64,000 nucleotides of DNA from Dehalococcoidia bacterium (GCA_029940375.1 JAPYUX010000004.1:106076-170075), one strand, 5' to 3'; shown: positions 18,110 to 27,744, counted from the stretch's first letter. Notes: generated by a model not told the origin, from the sequence alone. Translations and numbers: made by a program.

Positions 18110-19425
18110 AAAATCATTTGAAAAAATCTCATTATCATGCGGACATGCTATCGGTTGAAGAAGCCAGAGAAAGAATTATTTCAAAATTTTATATATTGAA
18201 TAAAGAATATTCTTCCATTTTAAATTCTTTGGGTCAAGTAATTGCAGAAGACATTTATTCAAAGGTTACAGTCCCTCCTCTGGATAATTCAGCAATGGAT
18301 GGTTTTGCATTAAAGAATGAAGATATTGTAAGTGCTTCAGAAACAAATATTGTCTATTTGAATGTTGTGGAAACTATAGAAGCAGGGCGTATCCCTAAAA
18401 GGAAAATACTAAAAGGTGAAGCATCAAGAATTATGACAGGGGCTCCCATTCCAGAAGGTGCTACTACAGTAGTCCCGTTTGAAGATACAGATGAAAATCA
18501 ACAAAAAAAATCAAACATAACAAAAATAGGTATAAAACTAAAAACAGAAAGATTTGAAAATATCAGAACAGCAGGTGAGGATATAAAATCAGGAGAAAAA
18601 ATATTATCGAAAGGTGATATAGTTTCGTCTTCAGTTATAGGAATATCAGCTTCTATTGGATTGGATAAAATCCCAGTATTTAGACGACCAAAGATAGGAG
18701 TTTTATCTACAGGTAACGAGTTGTTAAGTCCTGGAGATAAAATAGAACCAGGCAAAATTTTTGATTCTAACACTTACACTATTTCTTCTTTAATAAAATC
18801 TTATGGTGGAATTCCTATAATTGAAAAATTTTCTAAAGATAATGTTATAGAAATAGAATCTAAAATAAAAAATTTTGAGAATATTGATTTAATTGTAACC
18901 AGTGCAGGAGTCTCCAAGGGTGATTATGATGTTGTTAAAGAAATAATGGAAAATAAGGGAGAGATAAACTTTTGGTCAGTAAATATGAGACCTGCTAAAC
19001 CATTGGCTTTTGGGTATGTAATTATAAAAAACAAACAAATTCCATTTATGGGCTTACCTGGGAATCCCGTTAGTGCGATGATTGCTCTAGACAAATTCGC
19101 AAGATTCGCAATAAATAAAATGATGGGTAAGCCATTTTTAGATAGACCAATTATAAAAGCAAAATTAGATTCTGATATTATTAACTATGATGATCGTAGG
19201 TTTTATGCTAGAGTTTATGTTTATAGAAATTCTGACGATATTATTTGCGCCCGACCTTTAAAAAATCAAAGTTCAGGAGTTTTGACTTCAATGCATTATG
19301 CGAATGGTCTTGGAATTTGCCCATCAAGTATAAACAAATTATATAAAGATGAGATAATTGATGTAGAGATGTTTAATTGGAGTGAAAATATTACAGAAAT
19401 TATTAACCCAAAGAAGGATATTTAA
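18106..19425 (+). CDS. moeA: Molybdopterin molybdotransferase MoeA
   Basis: Inserts molybdate into adenylylated molybdopterin in the last step of molybdenum cofactor synthesis. At 439 aa it has the full MoeA layout: PPLDNSAMDGFALKNED, SRIMTGAPIPEGATTVVPFED, the MoCF-binding domain with IGVLSTGNELLSPG, VTSAGVSKGDYD, MGLPGNPVSAM, and a C-terminal domain IV. It overlaps pheT by 4 nt (ATGA), so the Phe-tRNA synthetase and Moco genes share a transcript; the pairing looks incidental. The other Moco genes found here are moaA and moaC at 25.7-27.7 kb. Confidence 0.95.
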   Translation: MKNHLKKSHYHADMLSVEEARERIISKFYILNKEYSSILNSLGQVIAEDIYSKVTVPPLDNSAMDGFALKNEDIVSASETNIVYLNVVETIEAGRIPKRKILKGEASRIMTGAPIPEGATTVVPFEDTDENQQKKSNITKIGIKLKTERFENIRTAGEDIKSGEKILSKGDIVSSSVIGISASIGLDKIPVFRRPKIGVLSTGNELLSPGDKIEPGKIFDSNTYTISSLIKSYGGIPIIEKFSKDNVIEIESKIKNFENIDLIVTSAGVSKGDYDVVKEIMENKGEINFWSVNMRPAKPLAFGYVIIKNKQIPFMGLPGNPVSAMIALDKFARFAINKMMGKPFLDRPIIKAKLDSDIINYDDRRFYARVYVYRNSDDIICARPLKNQSSGVLTSMHYANGLGICPSSINKLYKDEIIDVEMFNWSENITEIINPKKDI

Positions 19426-19429
19426 GTAA

Positions 19430-19876
19430 ATGGCTGCTAAAAAAGAAATTCAGACTTCAGTTGAAGATAAATATATTATAGATGTGGAAAATTTTGAAAG
19501 AGAAAGATTATCATTTAAGTTTTTAGTTATTGATAAGTTTTTTGAAAAAAAATCAGAAAATTTAGAAAATTTGATGAATTTAAAAGAAAAAGAGATATTT
19601 GAGAAAATTTTGCTATTGGAAAAAAAACTAGATAATACAGAAAATTCTGAAAATAATTTATTAAAACAGTTTGTCCTTCCAGGGACTTCACTAATTGAGG
19701 CAATATTTAGAATACTTGTGTTAAACAAAAATAAACCTATGACTATTTCAGAAATGGAGAGTAATTTAAGAGAAGCTTGGGCTACAGTCATATATTTGAA
19801 ATCCTATACTCACGACACAATTTCAAGAATGCTTAATGCTCCAAATGAGTATTTTATAAAAAAAACTGAAAATTAA
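19430..19876 (+). CDS. Hypothetical protein, possible C-terminal winged helix
   Basis: I do not recognise this 148-aa protein. Residues 15-80 are charged and helical with a likely coiled coil (LENLMNLKEKEIFEKILLLEKKL). The segment from about residue 85 (GTSLIEAIFRILVLNKNKPMTISEM) has the spacing of a winged-helix domain, with the following LKSYTHDTISRML as a possible recognition helix; this is a guess from pattern. It sits 4 nt after moeA, with AAGGA upstream of the ATG, and overlaps the tail of ctaG by 4 nt. Probably the last gene of the pheST-moeA operon. Confidence 0.7.
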   Translation: MAAKKEIQTSVEDKYIIDVENFERERLSFKFLVIDKFFEKKSENLENLMNLKEKEIFEKILLLEKKLDNTENSENNLLKQFVLPGTSLIEAIFRILVLNKNKPMTISEMESNLREAWATVIYLKSYTHDTISRMLNAPNEYFIKKTEN

Positions 19877-20718
19877 ATATTATATTTTCTGTTATTTTTC
19901 GTTTGTGGATATGACCACTTAAAAAAAAGAACAGTTAATGTTGTAAGAAAAACAAAATTTCCCGGTATCCACATTATTAGACCTCCTACTTGCTGATCGT
20001 CCATTGCGGATATATTGAATAATCTTCTTATATCTTCACCGTATAATAAAGAATCTGACAAAGTGATCAAGGCAGCTACAACTGCTGTAGGAGTAACTGC
20101 TAATAATAAGTAAACTATTCTCAATGGTATTGAAATCTTTTTTGATCCAAATGTAATACCTAATATTGGCCACCAAAATAAAATTCCTGCTAAAAACATA
20201 GTTAAATGTTCAAAATTATGTACTATATTTGATCTTAAAGCTAAGTTGAAAAATATTGGTATATGCCAAGTCCATATACAAATAATATAAAATATTAATC
20301 CCAATCTAGGTGTTGTAAGAAAATTAATAATATATCTAAATGTATTTTTTGGATTTAAAATATCAACCAATCCTAATTTTATAGTTTCTGGTAAAGAGGA
20401 AAGAATAAATGGTATTACAAATCCAGAAAGCAAACATGGAGCACATATCATAATAATGATCAAATGCTGAACCATGTGTATCCAAAATGTTGTTTCATTA
20501 TTTCCTATCGGACCTACAATTGCTAAAAATAACAATAAATAACCTATAATTCCCAAAGAAATTCTTTTTATAAGACTTTTTCTAATAACTGATGAAATAG
20601 AAATCAATTTTATAGCACCTACAAGATATAAACAAAAAGAAAACATTATTGGATAAAAAAAGAGATTAGAAACTCTCCACATTAGGATGAATTCTATAAA
20701 TGTTATGTCTTGGTTCAA
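19873..20718 (-). CDS. ctaG: caa3-type cytochrome oxidase assembly factor CtaG
   Basis: A seven-helix membrane protein (281 aa) of the CtaG_Cox11/CtaG family needed for assembly of caa3 oxidase in bacilli. Characteristic stretches are FWIHMVQHLIIIMICAPCLL, CIWTWHIPIFFNLAL and HNFEHLTMFLAGILFWWPILG, each with His residues likely to bind metal, plus MDDQQVGGLIMWIPGN near the C-terminus. It is the last gene of the oxidase operon, 10 nt after ctaF, which supports the assembly role. Confidence 0.9.
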   Translation of the reverse strand: MNQDITFIEFILMWRVSNLFFYPIMFSFCLYLVGAIKLISISSVIRKSLIKRISLGIIGYLLLFLAIVGPIGNNETTFWIHMVQHLIIIMICAPCLLSGFVIPFILSSLPETIKLGLVDILNPKNTFRYIINFLTTPRLGLIFYIICIWTWHIPIFFNLALRSNIVHNFEHLTMFLAGILFWWPILGITFGSKKISIPLRIVYLLLAVTPTAVVAALITLSDSLLYGEDIRRLFNISAMDDQQVGGLIMWIPGNFVFLTTLTVLFFKWSYPQTKNNRKYNI

Positions 20719-20728
20719 TTTTTATTTA

Positions 20729-21166
20729 TTAAGTTCCCAAACCATGAAAAGCTGAGAGAAGAAGAAAAACAGAGAAGAATAAAATACCAACAACCATACA
20801 TGTAATGAAAATAGTTGAAAACATTTTGTGATCAAATCGTAAATGCATGAAAAAAGCTACAACAAGAGCAAATTTCAAGATTGAAAATATTAACATTGCT
20901 GGAACTAACATATATCTTAGTTCTTTTATCCCAAACCACCATACCTCAATCATAGTAATGATTCCTAATATAGCTGCAATTATCCAATAGTATATTGGTC
21001 CAGCATGACCCTTTCCTGATGATAAAATCAATAAAATATTTTTTGATTTCTCCATAAATCCTCCAAAAGGATGTTCGTTTTTTGGATTTTTAGATAGTTC
21101 AGTTGTCTCTGGTATTTTCCACCACTTATTACCTTGATAAAAAAATAGATCTTTCAATAAAGACAT
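20729..21166 (-). CDS. ctaF: Cytochrome c oxidase subunit IV (ctaF-like)
   Basis: Small accessory subunit of the oxidase, 145 aa. The last 100 residues hold three membrane helices including YYWIIAAILGIITMIEVWWF and FALVVAFFMHLRFDHKMFS, the family signature. The first 45 residues are soluble and longer than in typical subunit IV. An in-frame TTG at 21199 would lengthen the protein, but that start lies inside ctaE, while ATG 21166 has GGAGGAAAC directly upstream; I therefore use 21166. The gap to ctaE is then 14 nt. Confidence 0.88.
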   Translation of the reverse strand: MSLLKDLFFYQGNKWWKIPETTELSKNPKNEHPFGGFMEKSKNILLILSSGKGHAGPIYYWIIAAILGIITMIEVWWFGIKELRYMLVPAMLIFSILKFALVVAFFMHLRFDHKMFSTIFITCMVVGILFFSVFLLLSAFHGLGT

Positions 21167-21180
21167 GTTTCCTCCATAAT

Positions 21181-21828
21181 TTAATGCCCACCAATCCAAG
21201 GTATTGACCCTGGAGGTACACCATCATTAGCTGTTATTAAATATAATAGAGCAAAAATAACTATCCATACAATATCGACGAAATGCCAATATAAACCTGC
21301 TATTTCTAAATCTATAGCATTTCCTGAGTTTAAATTACCTCTATGTTCATTAATCAAAAGGAATATCAACCATAAAATTCCTAATGAGACATGTGCTCCA
21401 TGCAAACTTGTAAGTGTAAAAAAAGTAGACCCAAAAAGATTAACTTGAGGAGTCATACCCATATGAGCAAAATGAGAAAATTCATAAATTTGAAATCCAA
21501 TGAAAATTATACCCATAATTATTACCAATAAAAGCCAAAACTTAGCCAAACCCATCTTTGCTTCTTTGAGGTAATGTAACGCCAAAACTATTCCTAATGA
21601 GCTCATTAGTAATACAAAAGTACTAACTGAAGTAATAGGAATATTCAAAGTATCTTCAGGATATGGTCCATTTAAGCTTTTATTTCGATATGCCATGAAT
21701 GTTGCAATAAATGTACCAAAAAACATTACATCAGATCCAAGGAAAGTCCACATTAATAATTTCTTGTGACTAACTCCTGTAGAATTATTTATTTCTTCTC
21801 CGTGGTGAATTGTTACATTTGTTGACAT
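21181..21828 (-). CDS. ctaE: Cytochrome c oxidase subunit III
   Basis: Core subunit III of the heme-copper oxidase, 215 aa, with about five membrane helices. Family signatures are LLMWTFLGSDVMFFGTFIATFMAYR near the N-terminus, FTLTSLHGAHVSLGILWL and the C-terminal AGLYWHFVDIVWIVIFALLYL. The short five-helix form is typical of caa3-type enzymes. It lies between ctaD (15 nt) and ctaF. Confidence 0.95.
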   Translation of the reverse strand: MSTNVTIHHGEEINNSTGVSHKKLLMWTFLGSDVMFFGTFIATFMAYRNKSLNGPYPEDTLNIPITSVSTFVLLMSSLGIVLALHYLKEAKMGLAKFWLLLVIIMGIIFIGFQIYEFSHFAHMGMTPQVNLFGSTFFTLTSLHGAHVSLGILWLIFLLINEHRGNLNSGNAIDLEIAGLYWHFVDIVWIVIFALLYLITANDGVPPGSIPWIGGH

Positions 21829-21843
21829 GATTCCTTCTTACTA

Positions 21844-23736
21844 CTAATGATGTTCTTTGCTATCTTCATTTACAGGTTCAGTTGACCAACCTATTGATCC
21901 CCAAAATACCATTATCAATCCTATTGTAACTAAAGCATAAGTATACATAACCCCTAATGCCGCAATGGTCAACCCTACTCCTATTATTAAGGGATAATAA
22001 GATAAATCTGGCATATGTATTTTAGATTCATCCACATTTGAAGAATCTTCCACTTCTATTTTTTGCTTTTTAATATTTTGGTTATTACCTTCAAGTAATT
22101 CAGGATATTTTCTATACCACCAGTCATCGATGTGTTTTACTTTAGGTATTTGAACAAAGTTATAGTGTGGAGGCGGAGATGCTATCGACCATTCTAATGT
22201 TCTAGCATCCCAAGGATCTCCTCCCGAATTTTGTTTTTTTCTTTTTGAGAGTATGATATTACCTAAAAAGACCAAAACAGATATAGCTATAATTAAACCT
22301 CCTAAAGTTGCAGCAAGATTTGAATCTTCCCATCCCATATCCTCTGTATAAGTATAAATTCTTCTAGGCATTCCATTTAATCCCAACCAATGCATTGGTC
22401 CAAATTGTAGATTGAAACCTATAAACATCAGAACAAAGTTTATTTTTCCTAATTTCTCATCAAGTAACCAGCCTGTAAATTTAGGCCACCAATAATAAAT
22501 TCCTGAGAATATAGCAAAAATAGATCCTCCAAATAGTACATAATGAAAATGTGCAACTATATAATAGGTATCTTGTTGTTGTGCATCTGATGGAGAAGCT
22601 GCATGAGTTACTCCCGACAATCCTCCTATTGTAAACATAGCTATAAAACCTATAGAAAACAACATTGAAGTATTAAGCTTAATCGATCCACCCCACAGGG
22701 TAGATATCCAATTGAATATTTTAACTCCTGTCGGAATGGCTATTAACATTGTAGTAATTGTAAAAGCTGTATTTGCGGCAGGCCCTAGACCTACAGTGAA
22801 CATATGATGACTCCAAACAAACCAACCCATAAATCCTATAACTATTCCTGCGAAAACAATTGCTGTGTAACCAAATAAGGGTTTTCTAGAAAAAGTTGGT
22901 AATACTTCAGAGACAATTCCCATAGCCGGCAATATCAGGATGTATACTTCTGGATGCCCAAATAACCAAAAAATATGCTGCCAAAAAATTGGGTCTCCAC
23001 CTGCTTCAGAATTGAAAAAATTTGTCCCATAAATCCTATCAGCAGTTAATTGTATTCCTGCTACAGCTAAAATTGGTAGAGCTAAAACAATAAGAACGGA
23101 GGTTATAAGTGTCATCCAAGTGAAAACAGGCATTTTCATCATATGCATTCCGGGAGCTCTCATATTTATGATAGTTACTATAAAATTTAAACCAGCGGCT
23201 ATTGAAGCAACACCTAGTATATTAAGTCCCATCACCCAATATGTAATACCATTTCCAGGATTAAATCCTAAGGAAGAATTTGGAGGATAGCCGAACCAAC
23301 CTCCATTCGGAGCTCCTCCTACAAACCAACTTATATTCATGAGTATTGTACCAAAAATAAATACCCATAAACTTAGTGCATTCAATCTAGGGAAAGCGAC
23401 ATCTCGAGCACCAATTTGAAGAGGGACGATCCAATTGAAAAAAGCAGCTGATAAGGGCATAACCACCAAAAAAACCATTGTTGTTCCGTGCATTGTAAAC
23501 ATTTGATTGTATACCTCTGGGCTAAGTATTGAACTTTCAGCCTGTCCTAATTGTAACCTGATTAATAATGCTTCAATTCCACCAACCAAAAACCAAAAAA
23601 ATGCAACTAAACCATACATTGTACCTATTTTTTTATGATCCACAGTTGCTAGCCAATACCATAAGCCTTTATGAGACTTTGGTCTTGGAAAGATTCTTGG
23701 TAGTTGAAATTGTTTTGGTTTGGCTATTGAACTCAC
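21844..23736 (-). CDS. ctaD: Cytochrome c oxidase subunit I
   Basis: Catalytic subunit with heme a and the heme a3-CuB centre, 630 aa, at least 12 membrane helices. Ligand motifs are MFTMHGTTMVF (heme a), FWLFGHPEVYILILPAMG with the CuB His and the D-channel Glu, WSHHMFTVG (two CuB His) and AHFHYVLFGG (heme a3 and heme a). The GHPEVY glutamate marks an A1-type oxidase. After a linker with WSIASPPPHYNF, the C-terminal part has two extra membrane helices (about residues 575-620), as in actinobacterial and thermophilic caa3 enzymes. 15 nt separate it from ctaC. Confidence 0.97.
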   Translation of the reverse strand: MSSIAKPKQFQLPRIFPRPKSHKGLWYWLATVDHKKIGTMYGLVAFFWFLVGGIEALLIRLQLGQAESSILSPEVYNQMFTMHGTTMVFLVVMPLSAAFFNWIVPLQIGARDVAFPRLNALSLWVFIFGTILMNISWFVGGAPNGGWFGYPPNSSLGFNPGNGITYWVMGLNILGVASIAAGLNFIVTIINMRAPGMHMMKMPVFTWMTLITSVLIVLALPILAVAGIQLTADRIYGTNFFNSEAGGDPIFWQHIFWLFGHPEVYILILPAMGIVSEVLPTFSRKPLFGYTAIVFAGIVIGFMGWFVWSHHMFTVGLGPAANTAFTITTMLIAIPTGVKIFNWISTLWGGSIKLNTSMLFSIGFIAMFTIGGLSGVTHAASPSDAQQQDTYYIVAHFHYVLFGGSIFAIFSGIYYWWPKFTGWLLDEKLGKINFVLMFIGFNLQFGPMHWLGLNGMPRRIYTYTEDMGWEDSNLAATLGGLIIAISVLVFLGNIILSKRKKQNSGGDPWDARTLEWSIASPPPHYNFVQIPKVKHIDDWWYRKYPELLEGNNQNIKKQKIEVEDSSNVDESKIHMPDLSYYPLIIGVGLTIAALGVMYTYALVTIGLIMVFWGSIGWSTEPVNEDSKEHH

Positions 23737-23751
23737 TTAATTCCTCTTTAA

Positions 23752-24906
23752 TTATTTATTTGTGTAAGTAGTCACGCTTACTCTATCTGGCTTCAAACTT
23801 AAAAGATACTTTGCTATTTGATCAATTTCATTTGAAGTTAGAAATTGATCATCACTGTTATATATAGCTGCGTGATTTTTCATTCTTGTGCCAATTTTTA
23901 TATTGTCAGGGTTTTCTATCCAGTTAGAAAGTGTTTCTAAATTATTCTCTTTTAATCCTGCACCAATAGTTAGCCTATTTCCAAAATGAGTTAAATTTGG
24001 CGCAGATACTATCGCTGAATATTCTTTATCTTTTTTCCATTCTTCCCATCTGTTGCTTTGATTTTGAATTTCTTTATGATACGCAGCTTTTTTGTAAGAA
24101 TCATGCGTATGACACATACTACAATTCCCAATAAATAATTTCCTTCCTTCATCTTCTTCGGAACCTGGATTTAAAGCAGCCGGAGGAGTTCTCATATCAT
24201 TTTTCCATTCTTCGAAATCTTCTTTTGTATGTACAACTACCCTAAATTTCATTAAAGCATGAGCGATACCACAGAATTCAGCACATTGTCCATAATATAT
24301 TCCGGGGCTGTCAGCTTTAATCCACAACTTATTTTGGTGATTAGGTACCATATCTATTTTTCCTGCTATCTTTGGAATCCAAAAAGAGTGAATAACATCC
24401 TGAGATTCTATATTTACTATTACATCTTTATTTTCAGGTATATGAAGTTCATTAGCTGTGACTATTTCTTCTTCAGGGTATCTAAATTCAAACCACCACT
24501 GATGACCAATGGAATCTACAATTATTGACTTCTCTTCATCCGGCATAACTTGAGTTTTCCAAATACCCATCACAGTAGGGACTGCAATTATTACAATAAT
24601 TATTGAAGGCAAAATCGTCCACATTAATTCAAGTTTCGCATTTCCGTGAATTTGTACAGGTAATTTTTCATCTTTTTGTCTATATCTGTAGGAGGCATAC
24701 AGTATTGCTCCTTCTACTAAAAAGAAAACAACAACTGCTAACCAAAAGACAAAAAGAAATAAATCTTTTTGTAGTTGTGCAACGGGACCTTGTGCATCGA
24801 AAGTAGACATGGGACTATCAAAACCAAATCCACAAGATATAAAAAAAATTAAAAATAATGAATTAAATAAAGGAAAAAATATTTGTTTTAATTTTTTTTT
24901 AGTCAT
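23752..24906 (-). CDS. ctaC: Cytochrome c oxidase subunit II with fused cytochrome c domain
   Basis: Electron-entry subunit of a caa3-type oxidase, 384 aa. The N-terminus is a lipoprotein signal ending FFISCGFG, with lipid-modified Cys at about residue 25. Two membrane helices follow (about 48-72 and 97-117), then the CuA domain with ligands His173, Cys208, Glu210, Cys212, His216 and Met219 in GQCAEFCGIAHALM. A C-terminal cytochrome c domain carries the heme motif CSMCH at 262-266. The fused heme domain defines the caa3 type. First gene of the ctaCDEFG operon. Confidence 0.97.
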   Translation of the reverse strand: MTKKKLKQIFFPLFNSLFLIFFISCGFGFDSPMSTFDAQGPVAQLQKDLFLFVFWLAVVVFFLVEGAILYASYRYRQKDEKLPVQIHGNAKLELMWTILPSIIIVIIAVPTVMGIWKTQVMPDEEKSIIVDSIGHQWWFEFRYPEEEIVTANELHIPENKDVIVNIESQDVIHSFWIPKIAGKIDMVPNHQNKLWIKADSPGIYYGQCAEFCGIAHALMKFRVVVHTKEDFEEWKNDMRTPPAALNPGSEEDEGRKLFIGNCSMCHTHDSYKKAAYHKEIQNQSNRWEEWKKDKEYSAIVSAPNLTHFGNRLTIGAGLKENNLETLSNWIENPDNIKIGTRMKNHAAIYNSDDQFLTSNEIDQIAKYLLSLKPDRVSVTTYTNK

Positions 24907-24947
24907 TTATTTTAATTATTTTGTTTATATTAATAAAATTTAATAAA

Positions 24948-24998
24948 AACCCAAAAACTACACCAATTATATTGTAAGATTATTATTGGGTTGCAACC
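24948..24998. promoter_or_regulatory. Inverted repeats in the ctaC/rdgB divergent region
   Basis: AACCCAA (24948-24954) pairs with TTGGGTT (24986-24992), and GGTTGCAACC (24989-24998) is a perfect 10-bp palindrome overlapping the second arm. They lie 42-92 nt upstream of ctaC on its leader strand, where the first repeat is followed by a T-rich stretch. They could be an operator or a weak attenuator; there is no direct evidence beyond symmetry and position. Confidence 0.25.
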
Positions 24999-25105
24999 AC
25001 AAAAAATCATAGCATTTATAGGTATTTATTGCAATTACAATGAAAAGTCAACATAAGTAAATAGCAGATAAAATATAATATTTCTTATGTACATTTTAAA
25101 ATTAT

Positions 25106-25723
25106 ATGAAAATTTTATTGGCAACAACTAATAAAGGCAAAATTGTAGAATTTAAAAATATTTTGAATTCACATAAAGATCTAGAGATATTAACTTTGGA
25201 TAGTTTTAATATCTATGAAGATGTCGAAGAAATAGGTAATTCTTTTGAGCAAAATTCAATATTGAAAGCTAATTTTTATAATAAAATTGCTAAAATTCCC
25301 ACCATAGCTGAAGATTCTGGGTTAGAAATTAAAGCACTTAACAATGAACCTGGTATATATTCTGCTAGATATGGAGGAATTAATATCACAGATAAAGACC
25401 GGGTAGATCTGATTTTAGATAAAATGAAAAATGTAGAGCAAAAATTAAGAGTTGCAAAATTTATCTCAGTTATTTGTTCCGTAGGATTTAGAAAAGATTT
25501 TTTTTTAAGTAAAGGAATTTTATTAGGAGAAATACACCACAAAGCAGTAGGGAAGAATGGATTCGGATATGATCCAATTTTTTTTATCCCTAAAAAAAAT
25601 AAAACATTGGCAATGATGACTGAAGAGCAAAAAAATCAAATTTCACATAGACGTTTAGCTATAGAAAAATTCTTAGATAATTATTATACAAACAAAAAAT
25701 ACAATGAAAAAAATCACAGATAA
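25106..25723 (+). CDS. rdgB: XTP/dITP diphosphatase (RdgB/HAM1)
   Basis: House-cleaning enzyme that hydrolyses non-canonical purine triphosphates (XTP, dITP) to monophosphates. The 205-aa protein has the family motifs LLATTNKGKIVEFKNIL at the N-terminus, TIAEDSGLEIKALN with the catalytic Asp, GIYSARYGG, GKNGFGYDPIFFIP and the C-terminal ISHRRLA. It is the first gene of a plus-strand operon and overlaps moaA by 20 nt. Confidence 0.95.
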   Translation: MKILLATTNKGKIVEFKNILNSHKDLEILTLDSFNIYEDVEEIGNSFEQNSILKANFYNKIAKIPTIAEDSGLEIKALNNEPGIYSARYGGINITDKDRVDLILDKMKNVEQKLRVAKFISVICSVGFRKDFFLSKGILLGEIHHKAVGKNGFGYDPIFFIPKKNKTLAMMTEEQKNQISHRRLAIEKFLDNYYTNKKYNEKNHR

Positions 25724-26720
25724 ATTTAATAGACCCATGAGAGATTTGAGAATTTCAGTAACTGATCGTTGTAATTTCAGGTGTACATACTGTATGCCAA
25801 AAGAAGTTTATGGAAAGGCTTATAGATTTTTACCTAGAGAAGAATTATTGTCTTTTGATGAAATAGAAAGAATTACCAAATTATTTGCAAATTTAGGAGT
25901 TTCAAAATTAAGAATAACCGGAGGAGAACCCTTAGTTAGAAAAAATATAGAAAATTTAATTTCTAAGCTCTCAAAAATTAATGGAATTACAGATATAGCA
26001 ATGACAACAAACGGATATTTATTGAAAGAAAAAATAAATATTCTAAAATCTTCAGGATTAAATCGATTAACTGTTTCGCTAGATGCGATCGACAATGCAA
26101 CTTTTCAAAAGATGAGTGATCAAAAATTTGATGTAAATAAAGTCCTAGATGCGATCGATTATGCAAATAAAAATGGATTTAAACAGATAAAAATAAATTC
26201 TGTGGTAAAAAAAGAAACTAACGAACATGCAATTATAGATCTGATAACTTATTTCAAAGATACTGAAAACATTGTCAGATTTATTGAATATATGGATGTA
26301 GGAAATATAAATGGATGGAATAAAGAAGAAGTTTTATCTATGAAGGATATTATTAATATTATCGAAAATAAATTTGAACTATCTAAACTAGAACCAAATT
26401 ATATAGGGGAAGTGGCAAATAGATATAGATTTAAAAATGGTAAAGGTGAAATAGGCATAATATCTTCGGTATCAAAGCCATTTTGTCATTCATGTACACG
26501 TTCAAGAATTACTATGGATGGTAAATTTGTTACTTGTTTATTTGCTAATGAAGGACTAGATCTAAGAAAACCCATTCGAGATGATCTGACAGATGCTGAA
26601 ATTTCAAAAATAATATCTGATGCTTGGACGATAAGAGATGATCGATATTCTGAAATTAGAAATAATTTAAATAACACTTCAAAGAAAAAGAAAATAGAAA
26701 TGTTTCAATTGGGCGGATAG
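25704..26720 (+). CDS. moaA: GTP 3',8-cyclase MoaA
   Basis: Radical SAM enzyme that, with MoaC, converts GTP to cyclic pyranopterin monophosphate in Moco synthesis. The 338-aa protein has the N-terminal 4Fe-4S site Cys23, Cys27 and Cys30 in DRCNFRCTYCMP, TGGEPLVR, and the second cluster Cys261, Cys264 and Cys278 in FCHSCTRSR and FVTCLF. The C-terminus ends in GG, the tail that reaches into the active site in the family. It overlaps rdgB; the N-terminal TDKFNRPMRDLRIS matches family starts, supporting ATG 25704. Confidence 0.96.
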   Translation: MKKITDKFNRPMRDLRISVTDRCNFRCTYCMPKEVYGKAYRFLPREELLSFDEIERITKLFANLGVSKLRITGGEPLVRKNIENLISKLSKINGITDIAMTTNGYLLKEKINILKSSGLNRLTVSLDAIDNATFQKMSDQKFDVNKVLDAIDYANKNGFKQIKINSVVKKETNEHAIIDLITYFKDTENIVRFIEYMDVGNINGWNKEEVLSMKDIINIIENKFELSKLEPNYIGEVANRYRFKNGKGEIGIISSVSKPFCHSCTRSRITMDGKFVTCLFANEGLDLRKPIRDDLTDAEISKIISDAWTIRDDRYSEIRNNLNNTSKKKKIEMFQLGG

Positions 26721-26721
26721 A

Positions 26722-27216
26722 TTGATTGATATTAATAAAATAAATATTTTTTCAGATGGATCTTCTTTAGGGAACCCTGGTCCGGGAGGATTCGGGGTTA
26801 TTATGAAATGGAAAAACAAAAAAGTTAAGATTTCAAAAGGATTTAGATATACAACAAATAATCGAATGGAATTACTAGGTCCAATAACTGCTTTACATAA
26901 ACTAAAAAAACCACAAGAAATTTTGTTAACTACTGACTCTAAATATGTGATAGATGGTATTGAGAAAGGATGGGCTAGAAAATGGAAAAACAACCATTGG
27001 ATGAGAGACAAAAAAAATAGTGCCCTTAATGTTGATCTATGGGATAAATTATTAAATATTATTGAATTTCATATATCCATCAAATTTTTATGGGTTAGAG
27101 GTCATCAGGGTCATCCAGAAAATGAAGAATGTGATTTGTTGGCAAAAAATGCTGCTATGTCAGATAATTTAAATATCGATAAAAAATTTGAAGAGAAAGT
27201 GAAATTTCATGAATGA
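26722..27216 (+). CDS. rnhA: Ribonuclease HI
   Basis: Degrades the RNA strand of RNA-DNA hybrids. The 164-aa protein shows the four catalytic carboxylates: Asp12 in IFSDGSSLGNPGPGG, Glu50 in NNRMELLG, Asp72 in LTTDSKYV and Asp138 in NEECDLLA, with the His of GHQGHPEN. The start is TTG 26722, preceded by GGGCGGA. It begins one base after the moaA stop and overlaps moaC by 8 nt, so it sits inside a molybdenum cofactor operon without an obvious functional link. Confidence 0.95.
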   Translation: MIDINKINIFSDGSSLGNPGPGGFGVIMKWKNKKVKISKGFRYTTNNRMELLGPITALHKLKKPQEILLTTDSKYVIDGIEKGWARKWKNNHWMRDKKNSALNVDLWDKLLNIIEFHISIKFLWVRGHQGHPENEECDLLAKNAAMSDNLNIDKKFEEKVKFHE

Positions 27217-27700
27217 TAAAAAACAAAACGATTTTTCTCATTTAGACAAAAAAGGAATTCCTAATATGGTTGATATATCTTCGAAAATTAATACTAAACG
27301 CGAAGCAGTAGCTTCTTGTATTGTTAAATTGTCTGATCAAGCTTATAAAAAAATTCAAGATAATAATATATCTAAAGGAAATGTTATAAATGTATCAAAA
27401 TTAGCTGCTATTTCTGCTAGTAAAAAAACGTATGATCTAATACCCCTTTGTCATCAAATACCATTAAATAAAGTTGATGTAAATTATTATTTTGATGATA
27501 AAAATTGTTCAATTATAATTTCTTCTTATGTTTCAACGGATTGGAAAACAGGAGTTGAAATGGAAGCCTTAGTAGCTGTTTCTATTGCTGCATTAACTAT
27601 TTATGATATGTGTAAATCTATAGATAAGTCCATAGAAATCACCGAAATTGTGTTGAAGAATAAAAAAGGTGGCAAATCTGGTGATTTTGAAAGATTATAA
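27209..27700 (+). CDS. moaC: Cyclic pyranopterin monophosphate synthase MoaC
   Basis: Works after MoaA to form cPMP. The 163-aa protein has the family motifs MVDISSKINTKREAVASC, KKTYDLIPLCHQIPL with the catalytic His region, GVEMEALVAVSIAALTIYDMCK and the C-terminal KKGGKSGDF with active-site Lys residues. It overlaps rnhA by 8 nt and ends the rdgB-moaA-rnhA-moaC operon. No moaD, moaE or mogA is present in the window. Confidence 0.96.
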   Translation: MNDKKQNDFSHLDKKGIPNMVDISSKINTKREAVASCIVKLSDQAYKKIQDNNISKGNVINVSKLAAISASKKTYDLIPLCHQIPLNKVDVNYYFDDKNCSIIISSYVSTDWKTGVEMEALVAVSIAALTIYDMCKSIDKSIEITEIVLKNKKGGKSGDFERL

Positions 27701-27744
27701 GATCATTAATTTTTTTTTTGATTTATAATGAAAGTTATTGTTTT

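Noticed and set aside
21167..21199. TTG start that would extend ctaF by 11 residues
   Set aside because: The extension overlaps ctaE and the GGAGGAAAC before ATG 21166 is the obvious ribosome binding site.
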